Origin: Calvatia gigantea
Lineage: Eukaryota > Basidiomycota > Agaricomycetes > Agaricales > Lycoperdaceae
Reading direction: 5' to 3'
Assembly (NCBI GenBank): GCA_025093985.1
Contig: JACAAK010000014.1
Location: forward strand, 806,001 to 870,000
Length of the DNA: 64,000 bases
Shown: piece after piece, positions 1-9,055 of the stretch
How positions within the stretch are numbered: the stretch's first letter is position 1
How the letters are laid out: every line of letters begins with the position of its first letter
Position numbers and translations under genes: made by a program
Notes under the pieces: model-generated
The model's input: the letters and a program-made list of their open reading frames with translations, nothing else
What the model was told of the DNA's origin: nothing
Database searches by the model: none

Positions 1-703
1 TATCCTCCTCATTCTTCCCATACCACCTGATGCTCCTCTTTAGTTCATCCCCCAAAATTTGAACATAAAGGTCAGCATCCATCTTCCCTTCAATTTTAGT
101 GGCAAACCCCACTCCATCCCACAGCATACAACCCCAGATCATCACATTTCCTCCACCAAACTTGACTGTTCCCTCAACCAATCTATCATTCAGCCCCTCT
201 CCTGCCTTTTTCCATACCCAAACCCTTCCATCTGATCCAAACCGATTGATTTTGGACTCATCTGTCCAAATAACCCTCTTCCAGTCCTCCAGGGTCCAGT
301 TAACATGTGCTTCTGCCCACTCCAACCTTTTCCTCCTATGGACAGCAGTAAGTTTAGGTCGTTTCCGCTTGACTACAGCCTTCATTCCAGCTCCTCTGAG
401 TGCCCTGCGCACTGTTTTGGTGGATACAGGCTGGGCAATAACATTTTGAAGTGATTTGGTGACTTGGGAGGCATTGTCAGCCTTGCGAGAGGTGATGAGG
501 CGAACAGAATAGTGGATATCAGAGGGAGAAAGTTTAGATGGGCGGCCACCAACAGATTTGGAAAGTGTTGATCTATGTTTGGAGCGAATCCTAGAAATAG
601 TACTGACTCCCAGACCAGTAATAGAAGCAATATGATGAGCAGATTTCCCTTGGTCCAGGTAAGAGAGGACTCTATTGGTCTGAGTAGAGGAAAGAGAGCG
701 CAT
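1..703 (-). CDS. Tc1/mariner transposase, 3' part outside window
   Basis: Reading leftward from an ATG at 703 the frame stays open for 234 codons to the window edge, so the protein is cut by the window and not shown to be broken. About the first 120 residues look like the helix-turn-helix DNA-binding half of Tc1 transposases (ASITGLGVSTISRIRS, then TKTVRRALRGAGMKA). The DDE domain begins with WTDESKINRFGSDG, whose Asp is the first catalytic acid; the other two acids would lie off the edge. Such an enzyme binds the terminal inverted repeats and moves the element into TA sites. The copy at 4858-5874 is a homologue that has lost its ATG and gained stops, so this one is the only possible transposase source seen here, although its terminal repeats differ slightly from those of the second element. 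Confidence 0.88.
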   Translation of the reverse strand, partial: MRSLSSTQTNRVLSYLDQGKSAHHIASITGLGVSTISRIRSKHRSTLSKSVGGRPSKLSPSDIHYSVRLITSRKADNASQVTKSLQNVIAQPVSTKTVRRALRGAGMKAVVKRKRPKLTAVHRRKRLEWAEAHVNWTLEDWKRVIWTDESKINRFGSDGRVWVWKKAGEGLNDRLVEGTVKFGGGNVMIWGCMLWDGVGFATKIEGKMDADLYVQILGDELKRSIRWYGKNEED

Positions 704-1050
704 ATAGTTGTAAAGGTATAGTGGGGGAGTTAATTTGCACCTGAGAATAAGCACATCCATTTATACATCACCCTACATGGTCACATGATTTTATTTGTAT
801 TTATTTGATTGCAATAAACGAAGTCATGTGCTCAGAATTTGAGAGGGACAAAACTGTTCCAATGTACTTAAAATATTAATTAATTAATAACTCCCCCAAA
901 ACAAAGGATTACATAATCATACTTTGCATATGATTAGATAAGATACTGGACTATCTACAATTAAATTAGGAAGTGCACAGCCACAGTAGTCCTTGAGTTA
1001 TGAGCTGATCTTCTGAAAAGTTCAAAACATTGGAACGGTTTTGTCCCTTA
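1..1050 (-). mobile_element. Tc1/mariner element 1 (one end in window)
   Basis: The right end is marked by TA at 1049-1050, preceded by a 21-bp terminal motif at 1028-1048. An inverted copy of the same motif lies at 844-864 with one mismatch, so the terminal arm (844-1048) is itself bounded by inverted 21-mers. The arm is AT-rich and carries no ORF. The element interrupts a helicase relic that resumes at 1051. The motif differs from that of element 2 in the middle (ACTGTTCC against ACCCTTCC), so the two are related but distinct subfamilies. Confidence 0.85.
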
Positions 1051-1680
1051 CTGTAACATGGAAGTGGATGTGTTCCAGGAGAATCCATTGTAGTTGGCCA
1101 AGCTCTGTATATTCAAGTTGGAATTCTTGTCCCCATTGACTAATGCAATGGCCTTCATCAATGGACACATTGAAAAGGTTTGACACAAATTTTTTGTTGG
1201 CCCATAATGCACCAAATTGCTGGTCCTTGAGAATTTTTTCAGGACTGACAATGATAATGCAATATACACCCTCTTTGATGTCCTAAATGCATCTTAGCTG
1301 AGTAGTCTATAATGTCTTCCCATGTGCACCTTAAACACTTTGGCTGTAGCATTTTCTGTAGTTACATATTTATAGCCTTGACATTGACTGCTTCCAACTG
1401 CTTCACTTTTTTTTTGGTCTCTGAGGATGTTCAATGCTGTTGTGACTATAATACAGCCACCATCATTATACAAAAGTGGGATCCAGAATGTCAAGGTTTT
1501 TCAAGAGCCAGTGGCTGCAATGGTAATGCAGTCCTCTCTTTGGAGTTGCACTAGTGCATCATGCACTTGGTACAGGCAGGGATACACACCAAATCTTTCC
1601 CTGACACCTTCACATATTTGTTCTATTGAAGGAATCAGAGGCTTCAATGATGACATGAGAAAGTACGGGAGGGTTGCTTA
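1051..1680 (-). pseudogene. RecQ-like DEAD/DEAH helicase relic
   Basis: Pieces of a superfamily 2 helicase can be read on the minus strand across at least two frames. In order: a Q-motif-like stretch (about 1640-1530), motif I at about 1510-1495, TFWIPLLYNDGG (about 1490-1455), an IIIVSPEKIL motif (about 1255-1225) and motif II as DEGHCISQWG (about 1160-1130). Motif I should read ATGSGKT, but the second Gly codon is TGA (1503-1501), so the ATP-binding loop is interrupted. A frame change lies near 1290. The reading stops where Tc1 element 1 begins at 1050, so the remainder is probably beyond that element, outside the window. Many-copy RecQ-like helicases of this type are common in Agaricomycetes. 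This copy cannot encode a working enzyme. Confidence 0.75.
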
Positions 1681-1786
1681 ATTAGGGGGGATGCACAGGA
1701 AAGGCACCCTTCCATGAGAGCGTGACATTATCTAAGGCTGTAGCCAAACATCAACATCGTACATTTGTGCCAGTCCCTGGGACGCG

Positions 1787-1869
1787 TTAGCAGTTGACGA
1801 AGTTTCGGTATCACTTCGGATCAACGTCCGCTTACATAAGAGCGTCCCAGGTGACTGGGTAGGAGTCTG
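1787..1869 (+). repeat. 83-bp dispersed repeat, copy 1
   Basis: This 83-bp stretch recurs in inverted orientation at 44574-44656 with six mismatches, five of them transitions and three in CpG context. It contains a TATA-like core (CTTACATAAG here, CTTATATAAG in the other copy). No ORF overlaps it. It may be the remnant of an LTR or small transposon, or a dispersed promoter-like module. Confidence 0.75.
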
Positions 1870-2303
1870 CGGGAAGTCATCCAGTTTCAGACCGGGTCAC
1901 AGTCGGTCACTGCACCGCCCCACAGTTTTAGTCATAGCGGCGACTGAAAATTCAATCAACGCAGCCACCCGCAGTCAAGCAAGCGCAGTCACCCCTGCCA
2001 GACGCCAATTGAAGCAGCCAGACGCTCAAACGTTTTCACTGGGATTGAGGGCTAAGCGCTAATGCATAATCGATGGGACACTACACTGTGCCGACGAGTC
2101 AATGCAACATAAGTCATATCATTACCAGATCGGCTTCAAAAGTGTAAAGCGCGTCGTAGTGAAGGCTATGCTTTTTGAATTCAATATGATAATAATATGA
2201 CTTGTACCACACATCAACTTGATGTGTAAACCCTGTACAGCTCAGCTACTGAACAGCCACGAACGCCAGGCAAGGCTGTCCACCTCCTCTACCCCCAACC
2301 ACC
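1870..2303. other. NACHT gene upstream region
   Basis: No gene is seen. The stretch contains a perfect 9+1+9 palindrome at 2209-2227 (ACACATCAACTTGATGTGT), 77 bp before the NACHT start codon. It could be a regulator binding site, but nothing else in the sequence confirms that. Confidence 0.4.
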
Positions 2304-4382
2304 ATGTCCAACACAAATCTTCAAGGGGCCCATGATTTTGTGCTCAACAACCCGCAATTCAACCAGACCCTAAACGCCACTGCAGGTTCTGGTGAGTCCT
2401 CTCGGCTCTCGGGTTGACAAAGGATTAACCAACGACGTTAGGTATCAAGAAGCTCCTCAAAGCGTCAATGCCAGAGGCCTTCCATGACTCCGGTGCTCGC
2501 GACCCTCCCCGTTGTCATCCAGGCACTCGCTTGGACTACATCGACCAAATCTCCAGCTGGGGCTCTGGCACCTCACAACACCCTCAACATATTCTTTGGA
2601 TGCAAGGTGCAGCTGGAGTCGGAAAATCCGCGATAGCACAGTCCTGTGCAGAGCTCCTGGCCAAGCGGAATCAACTGGGAGCCGCGTTCTTCTTTTCCCG
2701 TCCAAACCAAAGGGACGATCCTACCCGCTTATTCACCTCCATCTCCTACCAAATCGCCACCAAGTCCACTTCGTTCAGCAATATTCTTGACCGCGACATA
2801 CGTAACGATCCGACCCTTTTGGAGAAGTCACTCCCGCAACAGTTCCATGAGCTTCTTGTCAAGCCTCTGAGGGGAATGAGGGAAGTGAAGAAGGATTTGA
2901 AGGGCTATATGATCATCATTGATGGGTTAGACGAATGTGCTGGCATCGAAGCACAACGAGAAATAGCTAAAATCGTCGCAAAATCGGTTCAAGATGCGAC
3001 CACTCCCTTTCGCTGGGCATTTTTCAGTCGCCCAGAATCCCACATCATCGCGTCCTTCACATCAGATCGCGTGCGCCCACTATGCCTACACCTCGAGCTT
3101 CCGGTGTCCCGAGATAGTGACCATGAAATTCTATGTTACCTAACTTCCAAACTCGAAAAGATACGGGAGGAACATGGTCTTCCGTCGTCGTGGCCGTCCG
3201 AGAGAGATCTGGGAACCCTGGTTGACCGCTCGGCGGGGTTGTTCATATACGCATCGACGGTTGTCCGCTTTGTTGGCGAGCGCAATTCATCAGGACCCAT
3301 TGATCAATTACGCCTCGTTCTTCTACTTACGAAACAAGCTGCAAGTAACGCTGGCTTGAGCAACCCCTTATCAGAGCTTGACCTGTTCTATACGCTCATC
3401 TTGCGATGTGTTCCCTCGAAGATTCTTCCGACAATCCAAAAAATTCTGCTACTCTACGACACAGCCCCACGGTATCCCGACCCCAGTTACTATACGAAAA
3501 TTCACGCAGTTGCCAATAGTCTCGGCCTATCCGAGATGCAAGTACGGAATGCTTGTGCTGCTCTTCGTTCTGTGCTAAGACTTGGTTTTATGTATATTGA
3601 ATTCTATCATGCCTCATTCATGGATTTTCTCCGGGACCCAGATCGATCGAAGGAATTCTGCATTTACAAAGATTGCTTGGACACTGCTCGGCAGGCATTG
3701 TTAGAGCGTTTAAGCCGTGTACATACCCCGAGTATAGGTACGTGATAGCGGAACTTTTTGCAATGAACTTAATTCATCATGGGCCTTTCAATATTTCTAG
3801 GGAGGCTAACTTTCAACCTGACATGGTCACCTAGTCCCCAGGGCCAACCGAACTTGATGTGGTCTCCCGGTCCCAAGGCCGATCTGGATTTGACATATCG
3901 ATACTTGGTCAATACCTTCTTCCTCCTGTGTTCCCACCCCCGCCCTTTGCTTCCTTCGACAGCTGCTGGTCTAGTCAAATTCCAGTTCGCGGCACTCCTT
4001 CATCTGTACCAGGGCCCCACGAGCGGTGGTAGCGAGATAGTTCCAGAGGCGCTGAGACAAAACGTGAATTTACACTTATGTCTTCAAAATCGTGTTGTTG
4101 ACGTAGATCAATTAGATTCCGACCGAACTTCGAAACAAGGTGATTCGCCGAAGCTACAACCCGGCTGTATATTTCTACAAACCGCGGGATGCAGAACGGG
4201 ATTGGCCTTATGTGGTTGGGCAGGGGAAAAACAAGGTTGTGTGGTGGGCACACCCAACACGCGCTCCAAAACCCACGGGACGAAAATCAGATTCCTCGGA
4301 ATTTGCTTCATATCCCTCGGAACTTGCTCCATATCCCTCTATCTTCAAATTCTTGTCAGCTAGGACTAAGGTTTTCATATGA
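2304..4382 (+). CDS. NACHT-domain NTPase (NLR-like), apparently intact
   Basis: Spliced model: 2304-2391, 2442-3737, 3801-4063, 4116-4382, giving 637 aa with all introns GT-AG and phases matching. The start is the ATG in the context ACCATG, giving MSNTNLQG, which both minus-strand paralogues share in form. The NACHT domain shows Walker A (GAAGVGKSAIAQ), an FFSRP sensor-like stretch, Walker B (MIIIDGLDECAG) and WAFFSRPESHI. The C-terminal ~200 residues (QFAALLHLY, SYNPAVYFYKPRD, VVGQGKNKVVWW) are also present in the paralogues but match no domain I can name; no LRR, ankyrin or WD repeats follow. Fungal NACHT proteins act in non-self recognition and cell death, which is a family-level inference. 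The last intron is supported by the paralogue at 21568, where the reading resumes at the same IP.EL residues. The 3' half is duplicated at 6109-7253. Confidence 0.85.
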
Positions 4383-4513
4383 CTCTAACGTGCCACCATC
4401 GGTGGACTTGGGAATGTGTTGCACCCTGAATAAGGTTTCTGGATATATACGGTATCTGATTCTAGTAGAAACGAGATACACTGTGTGTCTGGGGGATCAA
4501 ATGGTTTACAGTA
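3369..4513 (+). repeat. Duplicated segment, left copy
   Basis: This 1145-bp stretch is repeated at 6109-7253. By eye I find only four differences (3658, 3769, 3858 and 3880), all transitions, one of them in an intron. Both ends fall exactly on TA dinucleotides. The left TA (3369-3370) has no transposon, whereas the right TA (4512-4513) borders Tc1 element 2. Confidence 0.93.
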
Positions 4514-6110
4514 AGGGACAAAACCCTTCCAATGATTTTGACTTTTTCATGAAATCTCAAATAACTCAGCAACCACTAAGCCAATTCATTTCAAATTTTA
4601 AATGAAGGTAGTCATGCTTCTTATCTACAAATATGTTTAAGCATTTAATATTATACTTTGTTTCTATGGAGATATGAATTATTGAATATTATGAGTGCAT
4701 TGGAAGGGTTTTGTCCCTCATCTTCTCCAGGCACATAACTCTGTTTACTGCTCTCAAACAAATTCAAATAAAATCATATGATGAGAGTAGATTGTGTATA
4801 AAGATGAAAGCTTACTTCTCCAGGCCAAAGTAACCCAATAACTTATCTTCTGTTGACATAAAACCTCTCTCTTCTTCTCAGATTGATTATATCCTCTTTC
4901 TCCTTGACAAAGGACATACTACTACCCAAATTGCTTCCACTACTGGTTATTCCCTCAGTATTATCTCTAGAGTTCGCTCTAAACATAGGCCAACAATTTC
5001 CAAATCCACTGGTGGCCATCCAAGCAAGCTTTCCCCCTCTGATACCAAATATGTTATTCGACTTCTCACCTCTTGCAAGGCTGATAATGCCTCTCAGGTC
5101 ACAAAGGCCCTCCAAAATGTTACCAACCAACCTGTTTCATCCAAAACAATTTGAAGGACACTCAAAAGGGCAGGGATGAAGGCTGTAGTGAAGAGAAAAC
5201 AGCCTTTACTCACTAGGGTTCACAAGCAGAAGAGGCTGGTGTTTGCAAAAACATATGCAAACTGGACTGTGGAGGACTGGAAGCAGATAGTTTGGACAGA
5301 TAAAACTAAAATCAATCGGATAGGGTCAGATGGAAGGCATTGGGTGTGGAAAACAGCAGGAGAGGGGCTTAGTGACAGGCTGGTGAATGGAACTGTCAAG
5401 TTTGGAGGAGGTTCTTACATGATATGGGGGTGCATGCTATGGCAGGGGCCTGGCCATATACACCACATTGAAGGTACCATGGATGGTGACCTTTATGTTC
5501 ACATTTTGGATGACAAACTTTACCAAAGTCTCAAGAAATACAGGAAGAAGAAGTGGCAAGTCCTTTTCCAATAGGACAATGACCCCAAACACACAAGCAA
5601 AAAAGCAAAAATGTGGCTTGAAAATAGTGGTTTAAAGGTTATGGAGTGGCCACCACAGTTCCCAGACCTTAATCCCATTGAATAGCTCTGGACTTATGTC
5701 AAAAACAGGCTAGAAGAGTATGAAAACTACCCTTCCAGCATAACTGAACTCAGAGAAAGGGTGAATATAGAATGGGGCAAAATTCCTGTATCAGTGTGTC
5801 AGAATTTGATAGAGAGTATGCCTAGGAGGGTTCAGGCTGTTTTACAGGCCAAAGGGGGCTATACAAAGTATTAGAGAACTGATTTTGTGTAGTTTCAGAC
5901 AGAGGGACAAAACCCTTCCAATGGACTCATAATGTTGATTAATTCATATCACCACAGGAACTTAATATTACATAATGCTGTTTATACCTATTTGTAGATA
6001 AGATACAAGACTACCTACATTTAAATTCTGAAGTGGATACCTTTACTGGTTGCTGAGTTATTTGAGATTTCATGAAAAAGTCAAAATCATTGGAAGGGTT
6101 TTGTCCCTTA
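4512..6110 (+). mobile_element. Tc1/mariner element 2, complete, at duplication junction
   Basis: The element is 1599 bp including TA at both ends (4512-4513 and 6109-6110). Terminal 21-bp motifs lie at 4514-4534 and 6088-6108, with identical motifs in inverted orientation inside at 4698-4718 and 5903-5923. Each arm of about 205 bp is therefore bounded by inverted copies of AGGGACAAAACCC... The transposase between the arms is dead. The left flank is the right end of a duplicated segment and the right flank is the left end of the same segment, so the flanks are not the two sides of one insertion site. Confidence 0.92.
4858..5874 (+). pseudogene. Tc1/mariner transposase, broken
   Basis: The coding length is kept (339 codons in one frame) but is interrupted. 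The start codon aligned with the ATG of copy 1 is ATA (4858). In-frame stops lie at 5152 (TGA, where copy 1 has Arg CGC), 5572 (TAG, just before DNDPKH, where Gln is expected) and 5683 (TAG in NPIE.LW). The catalytic context is recognisable: WTDKTKINR (first Asp), DNDPKHTS (second Asp) and PDLNPIE (third Asp). The first two stops and the lost ATG fit C-to-T or G-to-A changes. This copy would need transposase supplied by another element in order to move. Confidence 0.88.
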
Positions 6111-7122
6111 TCAGAGCTTGACCTGTTCTATACGCTCATCTTGCGATGTGTTCCCTCGAAGATTCTTCCGACAATCCAAAAAATTCTGCTACTCTACGAC
6201 ACAGCCCCACGGTATCCCGACCCCAGTTACTATACGAAAATTCACGCAGTTGCCAATAGTCTCGGCCTATCCGAGATGCAAGTACGGAATGCTTGTGCTG
6301 CTCTTCGTTCTGTGCTAAGACTTGGTTTTATGTATATTGAATTCTATCATGCCTCATTCATGGATTTTCTCCGGGACCCAGATCGATCGAAGGAATTTTG
6401 CATTTACAAAGATTGCTTGGACACTGCTCGGCAGGCATTGTTAGAGCGTTTAAGCCGTGTACATACCCCGAGTATAGGTACGTGATAGCGGAACTTTTTG
6501 CAATGAACCTAATTCATCATGGGCCTTTCAATATTTCTAGGGAGGCTAACTTTCAACCTGACATGGTCACCTAGTCCCCAGGGCCAACCGAACTTGACGT
6601 GGTCTCCCGGTCCCAAGGCTGATCTGGATTTGACATATCGATACTTGGTCAATACCTTCTTCCTCCTGTGTTCCCACCCCCGCCCTTTGCTTCCTTCGAC
6701 AGCTGCTGGTCTAGTCAAATTCCAGTTCGCGGCACTCCTTCATCTGTACCAGGGCCCCACGAGCGGTGGTAGCGAGATAGTTCCAGAGGCGCTGAGACAA
6801 AACGTGAATTTACACTTATGTCTTCAAAATCGTGTTGTTGACGTAGATCAATTAGATTCCGACCGAACTTCGAAACAAGGTGATTCGCCGAAGCTACAAC
6901 CCGGCTGTATATTTCTACAAACCGCGGGATGCAGAACGGGATTGGCCTTATGTGGTTGGGCAGGGGAAAAACAAGGTTGTGTGGTGGGCACACCCAACAC
7001 GCGCTCCAAAACCCACGGGACGAAAATCAGATTCCTCGGAATTTGCTTCATATCCCTCGGAACTTGCTCCATATCCCTCTATCTTCAAATTCTTGTCAGC
7101 TAGGACTAAGGTTTTCATATGA
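6072..7122 (+). pseudogene. Truncated NACHT 3' half with ATG from Tc1 terminal repeat
   Basis: The duplicated NACHT segment lacks the N terminus and the whole P-loop. However, an ATG at 6072 inside the right terminal repeat of Tc1 element 2 reads MKKSKSLEGFCP and runs in frame into LSELDLFYTLI of the NACHT protein. Keeping the parental introns (6478-6540 and 6804-6855), the frame reaches the parental stop at 7122, giving a possible 311-aa product. It would contain only the region after the NACHT ATPase motifs. Whether it is transcribed depends on a promoter within or before the transposon, for which I see no evidence. I treat it as a gene fragment with a possibly usable chimeric frame. Confidence 0.7.
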
Positions 7123-7253
7123 CTCTAACGTGCCACCATCGGTGGACTTGGGAATGTGTTGCACCCTGAATAAGGTTTCTGGATATATACGGTATCTGAT
7201 TCTAGTAGAAACGAGATACACTGTGTGTCTGGGGGATCAAATGGTTTACAGTA
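6109..7253 (+). repeat. Duplicated segment, right copy
   Basis: Right copy of 3369-4513, offset 2740 bp. The left TA borders Tc1 element 2 and the right TA (7252-7253) is empty and continues into unique sequence. With the left copy this makes a direct repeat separated only by the transposon. Confidence 0.93.
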
Positions 7254-8059
7254 CAATACTAACTACATTCCATTAACTTGATAACCGTTTGTGTTCAGAA
7301 GTAGGGCCCACATTAAGATTTCAGAAATATACCATGAATCCCTCATCTTTGCATTTGGCACCTACTTATACTTTATCTCTGGTGTTGCCCTCATCAGCTT
7401 TCGTATCAGGAAGTCATGGATGGACTTCGAGCTTCGCATACCACTCCCCGAGACATCTATTGCCACCGTTATTTCACACTTTCCACCCTTCGCCGAGCTT
7501 CTTAATCATACCAGCTGATTATTTTCCGACCACTTTTCCAAAGTCCTTGCCCAATAGATGGATCACATAGATCGGGTCCAAGAGGTCAGTATGACAGGGA
7601 GGACGTGAAATCTAAAACTCAAGTCAGCGAATGGAAGCCTGGGCTGGCGGCCCTCAGCCTATCATGTCCCTTTTTTGTGGCTGGAGCGCAGAGACATAGA
7701 TGCGCAACGGCGATGACTACTATGGCGATCAGAACTACTTAGCGTGGTTGCGGGCCATGGGCTTCGGTTCTTGAGTTGGTGGCTAACCTAAAGAACTTTA
7801 TGTGCTGCTGAACCCCATTCTGTCGGATGATGTTGGGAACGATTTCCGTCCAGGTTCTCCGCAAGCACACATCACTGACAAACTAGAAGCTCGAGTAGGT
7901 TCAACTGGAGGTCATTAATCCACGCAAAAAGGAAGGGATATTTATAAATAACCCGAATAAACCGGGATCAAAGGATCGTGCGAAGAAATAATGAGGGATA
8001 TATAATTAGAAATTAGCTCCAGGATCAACATAGAATTTACTTCTTAGTATGCTAGACCA
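7254..8059. other. Intergenic, possible exon remnant
   Basis: A 228-bp open frame at 7291-7518 (IYHESLIFAFGTYLYFISG...) ends in a stop and is preceded by CAG at 7287-7289, so it could be the last exon of a gene whose 5' part is lost. I do not recognise it. The remainder up to the peroxiredoxin stop holds nothing I can support. Confidence 0.25.
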
Positions 8060-9055
8060 TCAGTCGGTACGAGGACGCTTGTTGGTGTGTCCATTAGACT
8101 GGTTACTGGTGTAACCGTTTGTATTAGTGGCGTTGAAATACTCGAGTTTGTCAGTAGGGTTAGGTTTGATGGTCTTGGCGCCTTCAGTCCAGTTAGCGGG
8201 GCAAACCTCACCATGCTTATCCTGTGAAGGTAATTCCGTGTATAATTCACATGGTCAACTACGCTGTGAAGGGAGCAGAAGGGAGCACGCACCGTGAATT
8301 GGAAGGCCTTGATTAAGCGAAGGGTCTCATCAACGGAACGACCAACAGGGAGATCATTGACAGTAATTTGCCTGGGAAGGTTCTGTTAAAGTGCTTCTAA
8401 TTATGATCCCGAATCGACATACCTCAGTGTACCCTTAGGGTCGATGATGAAAAGACCACGCAGGGAGATACCTTCATCTTCAAGCAAGACACCATAGTCC
8501 CGAGAAATTTGCATGGTCCTATCGGCAACGAGGGGAAGTTTGAGATCGGGACCAAGGCCGCCCTCCTTGCGGGGTTGGGAAGCCCAAGCGTGATGCGAGA
8601 ACTTGGAATCCGTTGAAATGGCTTCGACCCATAAGTTAAGCAACCCGCGATTAGGATTGATGACTACACTCACCAAGAACGGTAGTATTCAATGCCTTGA
8701 ACTGAGCAAGAGCGTCGTTGAACGCAAGGATTTCACTTGTTTTTCAATGAGCGCCGAGGAAGAAAAAAAGTCGTAATGGTGGAGCGAGCGCTCACGTTGG
8801 GCAAACAAATGTGAAGTCCCTAAATTTGGTCTGTTAATCCGAGAAATATCGCAAGCGAAATGGCTCTGGACGTACATAGGGTAAAAAAGAAGAACAACCC
8901 TAGTGAAAAGGAAACGTTAGCCATAGCTCTAGTTTGTTAACACGTTGAGCTTACCATTGACCGAGGAACTGAGAGAGAGAAACGTTTTGGAAGGTGCCCT
9001 CGACAACGGCGTCTGCCTTGAAGGGGGGAGCAGGGCGTTGGACGAGAGCGACCAT
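8060..9055 (-). CDS. Typical 2-Cys peroxiredoxin (thioredoxin peroxidase)
   Basis: Seven exons on the minus strand: 9055-8955, 8899-8876, 8819-8796, 8735-8674, 8621-8423, 8371-8293, 8221-8060. All splice sites are GT-AG and the phases add to 216 aa. The peroxidatic Cys is in FTFVCPT and the resolving Cys in GEVCPANW; a YF pair near the C terminus (KLEYF) matches eukaryotic over-oxidation-sensitive forms. The enzyme reduces hydrogen peroxide and organic peroxides using thioredoxin, normally in the cytosol. After KLEYF it has a polar tail of about 24 residues rich in Asn and Thr ending in KRPRTD. The two 24-nt exons around the active site explain why no long ORF covers it. Length and motifs match the Tsa1/AhpC family. 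Confidence 0.93.

Noticed and set aside
3769..4363. Long plus and minus frames over the NACHT C-terminal exons (3779-4363, 3975-4253 and the copies at 6519-7103, 6715-6993)
   Set aside because: They read through the introns or are on the opposite strand; the duplication makes them appear conserved, but homology to the minus-strand paralogues follows the spliced frame.
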